DNA of 47,046 nt from Lentisphaerae bacterium GWF2_50_93 (GTDB lineage: Bacteria > Verrucomicrobiota > Lentisphaeria > Victivallales > GWF2-50-93). Shown here piece by piece: positions 19,301 through 26,400 of the stretch (position 1 is the stretch's first letter; each line of letters starts with the position of its first letter). The notes under the pieces were generated by a model, which was not told the DNA's origin, did not search any database, and saw nothing but the letters and a program-made list of their open reading frames with translations. The translations under genes were made by a program, and so were the position numbers. The stretch spans positions 1-47,046 of the forward strand of contig MHBI01000117.1 of NCBI GenBank assembly GCA_001804815.1, in the 5' to 3' direction.

Positions 19301-20413
19301 ACTCCCATCCAGCTCGTAATCCCGGAAAATGGCGGTACTGCCTCACTTGAAGTGGTTCTGGATGGACAGCCGGCCCAGGATGTTATTATTTCCTGTTCTG
19401 CCAATCAGGCTGATGTGACGCTTGATCATGCGGCGCTGCTCTTCACGTCTGCAAACTGGAATCTCCCGCAGACTATTGTTGTTACTGCGGTCAATGATGC
19501 CATTCATACAGAACGTGCCACGGCAGTGACATTGTCCGTTGACGATACTAATTCGGATCCGGTTTATGCAAATCTCGAGGATATCACGATCTGCATCGCA
19601 CTGATCGACGATGAAATCCCCGATATCACCTTGACCCCTTCCTCAAAGGAGATTATAGAAGGAACCAATGGAACCGTCGCCGTCTCGCTCACTGCTAAGC
19701 CTTTTCAGAACGTGATACTGGACATGTCCAGCACAGATGTGACCAAGGCAACAGTCTCATCCTCAACCTTGACATTCACGCCTGACAACTGGAATATCCC
19801 GCAGGACGTTTCCATCAGCGCCCTTGACGACCAAGTGTCCTCCAACGGCTACGCCGAAATAATAGTCGCTGTTGACACCCAGTCTTCTGATGCGGAATTC
19901 ATAAACATCATGCCCAAAACCGTCGCCGTGGTCATTATTGACGCAGGACTTACCGAAGACACTGACTCTGACGGTCTACCAGATGACTGGGAACTGGAAG
20001 AATTCGGTAATCTTTCCCAGGCAGCTGCTGGCGACTTCGATAACGACGGGGTTTCAAACATCCAGGAATTCCTGCACCATACAAATCCAAATGCCTGCGA
20101 CACCGACGGTGACGGAATAAATGACGCTACAGAGATTGCCAGCGGTACGAATCCATGCAAAACCGACAGCGACGGCGATGGAATTCCCGATGGGACTGAC
20201 GCTAATCCGAACAGCGTAACCGATTCGGATTCAGATGGTCTGCCCGACGACTGGGAGATGCATTATTTCAACAGCATTAACTACGGGGCAAATGACGATC
20301 CTGACGGAGACGGAGTGTCCAACCTACTCGAATACCAGCTTGGCAGGAATCCGGAGCAGGGCGCATTGGGAGACAATGGCGACATACTTAAACTTAGATT
20401 GTTCAATAATTAA
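7394..20413 (+). CDS. Giant exported multidomain surface protein (PA14 / RCC1 / InlB-like / beta-helix / calcium repeats)
   Basis: A 4339-residue protein with a Sec signal (about 1-24), probably surface-attached or secreted. Regions, with rough residues: unknown N-terminal beta region 25-360; thrombospondin-3-like calcium repeats 360-435; a module of DUF1349-like lectin fold, chitobiase-like strand domain, PA14, calcium repeat and second PA14 (439-1112), repeated at 1165-1805; InlB-like B repeats 1824-2048; three RCC1 blocks of seven repeats at 2054-2396, 2552-2892 and 3048-3389, with InlB-like pairs between; more InlB-like repeats to 3607; a right-handed beta-helix 3610-3963; two Calx-beta-like domains 3965-4187; and C-terminal DxDxDG calcium repeats 4188-4330. 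These units are typical of adhesins and carbohydrate-binding proteins. No catalytic domain was recognised and no C-terminal sorting signal is obvious. The RHS gene starts 18 bases after the stop, so they form an operon. Confidence 0.85.
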   Translation: MLRKFSRIISAFLILSITINAYSQSADYSRPVGLIKIEIQPGTEKLSSTPFDAFDPSINGLILGQLTGGNTHATSDQIIIWDTTLQTPGDRSAFLAGSTGDDNKNGKWYKDFTSWDLSDMSISTGMGFRIKNNQLAQQKVFLTGLVPLDATRTVTLQPDINLFAYPFASKISLNGASLKFVNGVSGGMAQNAADIISTVSPDPEHWLYYNPPDTAYSDKWVVSLNNVSTLELKPGAGYWYDRLGLLPLQWIENLPYQNLFDVTAVAPLVTDMTFPVHDEVMLHVDCTGAPGEILEVFYKDVADGESLVTESGWKMAAQNLMTNGLSEITWTDEGKAADEFPLLVRPKISNVFMRVYIVSRQDIDSDNDGLSNGRELFVYGTNPSNPDWDGDLLKDGEEVNTYRTNPKVVDSDGDGVQYNDYVEVKARYPTDPNDPAKTPATLPSFWSNYNVGASAPPDNDVPGTSTTYYDGLFTVAGAGTLPASSKPDKFRYCYQTRTLDVNCEVKALVTQASQENTSSTTKAGIMIRKDTSDSTQYVFAYLSPYYSGTPYFLRRETVGANAAANLAGGTANLPCWVKITKSGNSYTPYQSMDGSSWTQIGTAPYSVAMGDSVLVGFASANTALTGINTGKFDNFSIALTDTPVITQTNPSGYFQMSQQVSMDLATTADSEIWYTVGSSLDTAANIPVQGSPSIKYEGPFDVTASCVIKARRFKTDPEHPELDYAPSPVSVKVFNQPGLMVKYYDGNGLNWTEIPDFTGTPYMVSMIPNLDYPETTGHIMTSGRDNNVAALVTGKIYCPIDASYTFYLLSGEGSRLYIDDSEKTEAPLIERNGIIAFGQSYHAITLTKGFHDIRLEYFEASGTGGIQLKWAYTGQSAIIMPNTAFFSPDTELDGLPDQWEIFKFTNLAHSGTDNSDPDGISDKEELNFYFTDPFDDLQPFAPKTPSDAAAGIAVSYCAKNNRTWAYVPEFEYKDSQGEIHYYLPHFGTSTVGNINFGSTTTVPFATGVPLDNFAAYFRGYINITAPGLYKFYIDCDAGANLYIDGKRIVNNDGLHTTSEEYGYASLKTGKHEISVDYYETTSYSKLILQYEGPDAGSKLVVPASVLFHSTQYVSNMSLPASNDADSDGLVDPLDSDDSDWDSVNATNLIMDGDRVELNPPTGDLPSGWEDLNIGSSAGSANYEASVFTLRNKATILSPVPDIYGASDSLNYCYQDLYGDCEVVVRVISLPNTNAFAKAGLMIRESLDAGSRNAFVFVTPSNGANFQYRATTASTTTRVAGAGSATAPYWLKLVKTGNIYAAYQSQDGSNWTLIDSNQTVAIGNVVKVGFAVTSMNGSIPDPVPVKFDNFSITRTLTAFPSISGNPTGYFQGARTVTIADSVPAVPGTVMRYTSDSSDPVSNSPTYSVGQTIIGIAGNADIKTRLYKDGYLPGPITQSFFTGNPSLMVKYYDLNCSVLPTQPPTGQPYKVSMIPDINFPSNKDGAILTSDRADYVYAEITGQVYCPISGSYTFYLISSDGSALDVDGTRLLTNDGVQAMVQVYAARVLTPGMHDIKVSYFNSTGTTTGLGGLQLKWAYTGHAADYITPDEFFCPDTDLDGLPDQWEKYKYGENDLSHSGTEDADQDGWTNAQELNLYMTDPDNAASTPAAASNPANTTANGLVATYCAMNARAWTQVPDLPNLPKYGATAVNNINYARGTGAFATSGVAINIGAMFKGYIEVPTSGIYKFYINCEDGANLYIDGKPVVYNDGLHAIQETYGIVGMEAGKHEIRVDYYQTTSYNSLIVSYEGPGISKLLVPSTVLSYSNQYLADMLAENDPDSDGVHTITASAGANGSISPSGTITLNYMDNQGFTITPHAGHEVSDVLVDNVSVGAVTSYQFTDIRINHTISASFMELKLVRFVEGVGGTISGDKIQKVNHGGNCAQVIAVPNTGYHFVNWTSNGSVYNTEAALTVSNVNQDMTFIANFAINADVLNLNLSVSPVNCGYTNPVGSIGVSSGVATPISVTPVLGYHFTTWSSTGGVFENTALPETTVSLTSDATVTANFTLNPLNLFGMGRNSYGEIGDGTTTERHSPVQSTLSSVSAISTGGFYSSLCIKGDGSLWAVGANNNGQLGDGTTTNRSIPVQIIPSGVVAISAGYNHGLFLKDDGSLWGMGDNACGELGDGTTTERHAPVQIVPSGVSAISAGYYYSLFLKNDGSLWSMGYNGYGQLGDGSTTVRHAPVQIVSSGVSAISAGNYHSLFLKNDGSMWAMGNNAYGQFGNGTTTEQHAPVQIVSSGVSAISAGFYFSLFLRNDGSMWAMGYNNSGQLGDGTTTNRYNPVQVESSGVSDISAGYYHSLFLKDNGSLWAMGDNMFGRLGDGTTTDRHAPVQIMSSGISAISAGYYHSLFLKNGTYTVSFVEGTGGTITGERLQTVNPDEDCSQVIAIPNIGYHFVSWTRNETVYSTDATLTVRDVQDMTLNANFAINPGLCNLSFAISPSNCGNITPRGPTGVTPGVAAQISAMAYPRYHFLNWTSTGGVISNTCLPETSITLTDDAILTANFYRNNLGLFGMGQNNSGQLGDGTTTNRHMPVEIAPTGIAKISIGGGYSLFLKDDGSLWGMGHNACGELGDGTTIQRNTPVQIVTSGVLAISAGSTHSLFLKDDGSLWAMGNNNQGQLGDGTITQRNTPVQIVSSGVSAISAGGSHSLFLKNDGSLWAMGNNNQGQLGDGTTTQRNTPVQIVSSGVSVISAGNSHSLFLKNDGSLWAMGNNNQGQLGDGTTTQRNTPVQIVTSGVLAISAGSYHSMLLKDNGSLWAMGDNQYGSLGDGTTTDRYAPVQIMSSGISAISAGSYHSMFLKTDDSMWAMGCNAYGQLGDGTTTTRYAPVQIMPSGVSAISAGSHSLFLKNGTCTVTFTAGEGGTITGEKIQIVTSDEECSQVIAVPNAGFHFVNWTRNGVFYSSDANLTVTCVQDMTITAKFEINPGLCKLSINALPASKGSVNPEGSIGVAPDEPTSISATAVSGCHFVNWTGTGGSIDNVASPETTVTLTDDATVTANFILNSQGLFGMGNNANARLGDGTIINRYSPVQTLSYGVAAVSAGTWYTYFIKDDGSLWGTGWSPAGILSNGATGSIKTPVQIISEGMMAISAGPDHIVLLKANGSLWTGGDNSQGQLGDGTTNDSSIPIQIISSGVAAILAAPQNTFFIKDDGSLWGMGDNHCGQLGDGTTTNRLEPIQIAPSGIVAVSAGSYHCLFLKNDGSLWGMGNNGQGQLGQGTATYIYTPVQILNSGVTAIACGYSHSLFIKSDKSLWAMGKNSYGQLGVGSTSNMTTPVIVLSSDVKAISAGCEHSMFIKQNGSLWTMGRNNAGQLGDGTTTDRNTPVQIVESMVTAISAGNVHSVFLADGNYTVTFIDGANGTLTGEKTQTVSYGGSTQAVTVVPNVGYHFVNWTKDGVEYSTSQDLTVSNVIENMAVTANFAINTYTVTFVEGANGTITGNNVQSVIHGTNCTAVTAVPDTGYHFVDWTGDVISINNPLTLTNVTSNKTITANFYNLYTISASAGANGTISPVGDVAVIQGTNPAFTITPAPGYHVSDVLVDGVSVGAITRYKFFDVQSARTISASFTLTDTRFVYVDSAQDDANDGLSREYAKKTISAALAICSDDDVDIDYVVLVADGTYAGELNTCLEFNGKNIKLKSENGYKKTIIDGGYTSFGVAMNSGESDRTMIDGFTFKNCHTAGYGAAIFLDNASSPKIINCKFTGNYSECTAGAIYANGGTPVIESCIFEDNYAYGNGGAVMLIACDLASLKTSSFLHNTAGNSGAAVYAINSEIIIENSVITKNTTLYGNSALSADSSETDKKTVISNCTIVKNETGQHGISLATSTPSVCVNTILRDNDGMQIRNDTGTMVTYCNTVGFSGAGNIDADPIFADVDNNNIHITADSPCIDMGTISYSPASDIDGDQRPTGPGVDIGADEYVVMAAGISVTPIQLVIPENGGTASLEVVLDGQPAQDVIISCSANQADVTLDHAALLFTSANWNLPQTIVVTAVNDAIHTERATAVTLSVDDTNSDPVYANLEDITICIALIDDEIPDITLTPSSKEIIEGTNGTVAVSLTAKPFQNVILDMSSTDVTKATVSSSTLTFTPDNWNIPQDVSISALDDQVSSNGYAEIIVAVDTQSSDAEFINIMPKTVAVVIIDAGLTEDTDSDGLPDDWELEEFGNLSQAAAGDFDNDGVSNIQEFLHHTNPNACDTDGDGINDATEIASGTNPCKTDSDGDGIPDGTDANPNSVTDSDSDGLPDDWEMHYFNSINYGANDDPDGDGVSNLLEYQLGRNPEQGALGDNGDILKLRLFNN
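8710..12810 (+). repeat. Large tandem duplication of a five-domain module inside the giant gene
   Basis: The order DUF1349-like, chitobiase-like, PA14, calcium repeat, PA14 occurs at about 8710-10730 and again at about 10890-12810. Matching landmarks include GIMIRKD/GLMIRES, KFDNFSI (both copies), LMVKYYD (both), LKWAYTG (both), DGLPDQWE (both) and ANLYIDGK (both). The copies have diverged well below near-identity at DNA level, so this is an old duplication. Confidence 0.75.
13553..14581 (+). repeat. RCC1 block 1: seven repeats of 147 bases
   Basis: Seven consecutive 49-codon units of the type LWxMGxNxxGQLGDGTTT...PVQI...AISAG...SLFLKNDGS. The block spans 1029 bases, exactly seven units. RCC1 repeats fold as propeller blades, and seven is the classic count, so this block should form one closed seven-bladed propeller. 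Confidence 0.85.
15047..16069 (+). repeat. RCC1 block 2: seven repeats, three nearly identical
   Basis: Seven units of about 147 bases; the last is two codons short. Units three and four (from about 15340 and 15487) are almost identical at DNA level, and unit five shares their first 80 or so bases, which shows recent duplication or gene conversion. It is expected to form a second seven-bladed propeller. Confidence 0.85.
16535..17560 (+). repeat. RCC1 block 3: seven divergent repeats
   Basis: Seven units of about 147 bases, clearly more diverged from each other than in blocks 1 and 2. Unit two (LWGTGWSPAG) has lost the GQLGDG core and unit three has AILAAP in place of AISAG. Still seven in number, so a third propeller is expected. 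Confidence 0.8.
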
Positions 20414-20431
20414 CATATAAGGATTAATAAA

Positions 20432-23400
20432 ATGAAAAATATCTTCGCCTTATCGTTGTTCATAACCTTGTTTTTCCAGACTATGCCATCATATGCTACT
20501 GGAGAGCAGTATGTAACGGCATATAACAAGCTTGTCGAGGGCCTCAACCAGAGGATTGAGTTTTGCTACGGAATCGATATCGCAGGCATGGCGCTGCCGG
20601 AAAACCATCAGTATGCCCATCCGGATGAGACTGAAGTCGAAAATTACAACCTCCGTGTTGCCAGTGCCAATTCACAATACGGGAAAGGGCTATATCAGAA
20701 GAAATTCGTCCTCGAATCAGTATCACAGGAGGAGCTGAATTCAATAAGGACAAGGGCTCTGGATCTCGCTCGGACGAAATATCTTCTCGACGCCAGTTTG
20801 CACATCCCCCAGGAGGATAATGGCCAAATCCTCTATGATGATATCGACAGATATACCCTGCCCCTCCTGACTTCAGCACAGGCGGTAGATTATTTTACAA
20901 AAATTGAAGCCAAGCATGTCAACAATAATACCATAATAAAGAGCAGCAGTTTCACGGACGCCCCCCTGATGTGGATACACTTCACTGAAATTGCCACCTT
21001 TATAGACCAGCTTGTCTGGGCTAAGTTTCCTGTAAGTTCATGGGAGGAATGCAAGACCAGATACACAAACACAAGAATGGTAGTCCTCGATGGCAAAATG
21101 TATCTCTATAGGAGCGGAAAGGCAGATGAGTTTGAGAGCAGCAGCAACTGGGTGTCATTTCCGACACAGCTACAGCGATGTCAGAATGAATGGAGCAACT
21201 CAGAGTGGATAGACGGTGGCGGCGCTCCTTCATGGGAAGTTTTCTATGACATACACACAATGTATTGGGATGGTTATCCATGGGGTACTTTCACCACACG
21301 CATAGGCGTAAATCGCTCAAAAGCCAAAGCCATACCAGGAAAATATACGAGCATAGAGATCATCGAGGTGGATGACCAGGGCAACCAGGTTCCAACAATC
21401 GAAACATCAACGGGGACATTTCAGGCAATCTGGCGCTATGATCGGACAGAAATTAATTCAGTCCGTAATTTCAATGAATATAAATCTACGAAACAGGCCG
21501 ACAATTCTTTCCTTTCCGAGTTGATTAACGACATAGCATGCCCTATGGAAGCCCCGCCCAGGGAACCAGCGGGTAACAATGAAAAGACCTCCGTGTCAAA
21601 ACTTATCTCTTCGGCTCTGATGATTTGCGATGGAAAATTCAAGAAACCTGAACTTGTTAATCCTAATGACGACGAGTCAAATGACGGCCTTGTCGAGATT
21701 TGCGGATGTACTTCCTGCAAGCTGACCTGGGACGATGAATTCGACCAGATGAGGAAATGCGGAAAGATTAAGTTTCCACTGGGGCTCTCCAACGGCAACA
21801 TAGGAGGCCTTAGGGTCAAGGCATATATCGCAGAACGCGACTACGCCGACACTCGCATCCAGATGTATAGCCTAAACACTTGCATAGCTGGCGAATTTTC
21901 CGTTACTGAGCCGCAGCCTGATGGTAGATCCTGGTCATTCACGCTCGTGAAACGTCCAACAGGAACAGAAGTCCTTTTCGCACTCTCGGGAACTGATACC
22001 GGAAAGCCGGTTGACAACAGCAATCCATATACCATGAGAAGATACTCTCCTGAAGTGCAGTATGAGATAAAATTCCCATCTGGCGATGGGAACGTATATC
22101 ATAGGTTTTCAAATAACAGGATTTCAGAATGCCTGAAGGAGGATAAAGATGAGGCTTTTCTCACCACTGAAAGTAGTGAGTTCGGACAATGGCCCGGCCT
22201 GACCACCAACTATGCCGATACGGGTAATCCCAATTCGAGGATTTTAAGTGTCATTTCACCTCCCGTCGATACATTCCCCGACTACCATACGATGTATAAT
22301 AAGGATTATGCTTACCAGGTTACTGTCAAGGACAAGACCGGCACTGCTCTACAGATCCTTACAGCATCGCATGCCAATGATGCGGGAATCAGGACGATTA
22401 CCTTGCAATCCCTGGAGCGTATCTCCCAGGGGCAGATGGTCCTGGAATCAAAGAAGACCTACACGTTCAACTTGGACAGCGGTGCAGTGCAAATAAATGT
22501 TTACGACACAAGTGGAGGCGGAAATAATGTTGCAGAATCGACTTCATACACTGACAGTATTACGAAGGATGGGCACCAATTATCCAAAAAAACGGTTCTT
22601 ATAAACGGGGAAAGTCGCAAATCCTATACAAAGTATAAATGGTTCCCATGGGGGAGGGAGATTATCGAGGAAATTATTGCCCCTAATACCGCTATGGAGA
22701 AAAGAACAACTTATGCCTACTATGAAAATCCTCTTGACAACGGCTACAAAAAGCTTCAGTCCGTATATTCCAATGACGGTTCGTGGACGCGATATGAGTA
22801 TGATGCCGCTGGCAGGGAGGTCCGCGTCATCACCCCGTTTGGCAGCGGCAAACTCGATACTGAAGCCAATCTGAGCCGCGTCACTGAATATACATATGAC
22901 GGCAATCCCTCTGATCTTAGCCCCTCGTGCATCGTCCAAAAGGCTCTGGGCGCGGAAATCTCACGTTCATACAGCATCAGCCAGGGCGGACAGTCATACT
23001 CGGTACGCGCAGCCGCTCCGGGCGCCGCATGGGATGCCGCAGGGAACCTTGCAACTGCAACCGAATGCTATCCGGATGGCGCATTCATGGGCCGTATCAG
23101 GAAGATTACGAATCCCGATGGAACCATCACCGTATATAATTATTCCCTAGATAACGGCATTCTTACAACTACAGTCGAATCAGGTGCAGGAACTGGATAC
23201 TCGGTCACGGATGGCACTCGGTCCGTAACCATTACTGATGCGGCAGGCAGGACCACGTCGTCCTCCACCATTGACATCGCATCCGGCATCACGCTCTCTT
23301 CGCAGGCATACACACGTGATGCTTTCGGACGCGCCACCCGTGTCGACTACAGCGATGGCACGCACACCGAGACCGTATATGGCTGCTGCGGCCCTGAGCT

Positions 23401-26400
23401 TGAAATAGATCGCGAAGGGATAGTCACTGTCACCGGCCATGACGCCCTCAAGCGAGTCACGTTCACGACCAGGGCCGGCATCAGCACCCTTTATTCCTAT
23501 GATGTCTTTGGAAATGTGAAATTAACCACCCGCAAGGGAACGGACAATTCCGAATGCACCACGTCAAACACCTATGACGCCGCCGGAGACCTGGCATCAA
23601 CCACCGATCCCCTGGGAAATACTACCAGCTATTCCCTGGCCTATGCCGCACGCACCCGCACCACTACGAATCCCGATGGCTCTACGAGCATTGTGAGATC
23701 CAACGCCGACGGTTCCACCTATGAAGTTTCAGGCACCGCCGTGCATGGCGTGAAATATGAGTACGGCGTTGATGCCGGACAGACCTATTCAAAATCATAT
23801 CCCACCGACATCCCTACGCAGTGGACAAAGTCATTTACAGATTTCCTCGGAAGAAATTATAAGACGGTATATGCCGACGGGGCGCAGAGTGTCACTTATT
23901 ATGATGACTGCGGACGTCCAGTAAGGCAGACAGCTGCAGGGCATACTACTCTAACCGCCTATAACGCCAAGGGCGAAGTTTCCTCAACTGCAGTTGACAT
24001 GAACAACAACGGCACAATTGACAACGGGACGGACAAAGTCACAGTTTATTCAAATTCAGTGACAGGAAGCGTCCACCGCCAGACTGTGACTCAAAATAAT
24101 GTACTGGTATCTGTCTCAGACACGTCCCTCAATGGCCTTAACTCCTCGCAGACCTCCTTCGGCAGGACATCTTCGTCCACCACCGTATTGAACGGCAATG
24201 GACAAAAAACTGTCACCGGCAACAATCCCGACGGGAGTTCAGTCGTCCAGTCATATGTAAATGGCATGCTCATGAGCTCAGTGCACAGTGTCCTTGGAAC
24301 AACAAACTATTCCTATGACCCTCATGGCAGACTTTCCAGCCAGCAGACGACTATTAATGGCCAGCAGAGGACGACATCGTTTGCCTATGACAACAACGAC
24401 CGCACATTATCAGTTACCGATCCTGCCGGACGCGCCACATCATACACTTATGATTCCATGGGCCGCATGACAAAGATGACACAGCCCGACGGAAGGGTTG
24501 TATTTTATTCCTTCGCCAAGACTGGGGAGCTTACAAACGTCAAGGGTGCCAACACATATCCTGTGAAATACTCCTACGACGTTATTGGCCGCATGAAGAC
24601 ACTAACGGACGGCAACGGTTCGGTCACCACCTGGAATTACAGTGCCGACCGCGGCTTCATGACCTCCAAGGTCTACGCAGACAGCGGTGCCGTGTCATAT
24701 GCCTACAATTCCGACGGTTCAGTAAGCTCCCGTACTTGGACAAGGGGCATTGTGACTAACTATGCCTACAACGCAGCAGGGGAATTAACGGGAGTTACTT
24801 ATGGCGGCGGCGCCGCAAGCCCAGTCACCTTCACCCGTGACCTTTTTGGACGTCCTACAACTATCGCGGATGGCACCGGTTCCAGGACTCTTTCCTATAA
24901 CAATGATTTCACAATTTCTTCAGAAACTACTCCCAATATTGCGAACCACAGTGTAAATTACGGCTATGATAATCTTGGCAGGAGGAATTCCATGTCATTG
25001 CAGAACGGGGAAACCGCATTGAGCACAGCAAGCTATACATACGATGGAATGTCCAGGCTGGCTTCCGTCGGCAACGGCACAAACACCGCCAGCTACACTA
25101 GGATTTCCGGTTCGAGCTTACTCTACACTACCTCCGTCGGCGATATGACGACGACTAGGGCCTACGACAACCTCAACCGCCTTACATCCATTTCCTCAGT
25201 GTCACCTGCATCCACCATGTCCTATTCCTACACCTATAACAATTCCGACCAGAGATCCAAGCTGACTTTGGCAGATGGCAGCTACTGGGTCTACAAATAT
25301 GACCTGTACGGTCAGGTCACGGCAGCGCACAAGTACAATGCAGGCGGTGTCCTTGTCCCCGGACAGCAGTTCGACTATGCCTTCGACACGATAGGCAACA
25401 GGAAGGTGGAGAAGCGCAACGGCGGCACCTTCGAGTACAATGCCAACAATGTCAACCAGTATCTGCAGCGCACAGTGCCCGGGACCATCTCCGTCTCCGG
25501 AAGTGCGGATGTTACAGCGGAAGTCAGGATCCAGCAGGAATCCAACGGCAGCGTCTTCAAACCCGCAAGAACTGGGAAATATTACAGCAAGTCTTTCACG
25601 CTGGACAATTCCTCTTCCCCTGTCGAAGACATGTTCAATATATTTGCCGTCAGGTTCGACCAGAACCAAGGTAAAGATATTGTTGCGAAGCAGATTGAGA
25701 AGATGTTCCTGGCGAAGACTCCAGAGCTTTATACATATGACCCAGACGGCAACCTCCTCTCCGATGGCAGATTCACCTACACCTGGGACGGTGAAAATCG
25801 TCTAATCTCCGTTACGCCGATACTCCAAGTCGCCGATTCAAAGAAACTTGACTTCTCCTACGACTATATGGGCAGGCGTGTTTCCAAGACCGTTTATAGC
25901 TGGGTGAACAACGCATGGCAGGTGAGCAAGGTTGAGAAGTATGCGTGGGATGGGTGGAACTGCATAGCCAAGTTCAACGCTTCAAATGCGCTTCTGGAAA
26001 GCTACCTGTGGGGCGAAGACCTTTCAGGTTCTTTACAAGGTGCAGGCGGTGTTGGTGGCTTGTTGGCAGTGTCAGGTTCTTCAGGCACATATATTCCTGC
26101 CTATGATGGGAACGGAAATGTGATGGCTTATGTCGATGCTTCAAATGGCAACAAGGTGGCAGAATTTGAGTATGACGCATTCGGCAGGACTATCGTGAAG
26201 GCTGGCGTGAAGGCGGATGATATGACGTACAGGTTCAGCACGAAGGAATATGAACCTAACTCAGGCTTGATTCTATTTGAAACCAGACCATTGAACACCG
26301 ATACAGGCAGATGGTTGAGCAGGGATTCAATTGAAGAAAAGGGTGGAAATAACCTATATGGATTTCTGGATAACAATCCATTGAATTCTGTTGACGTGTT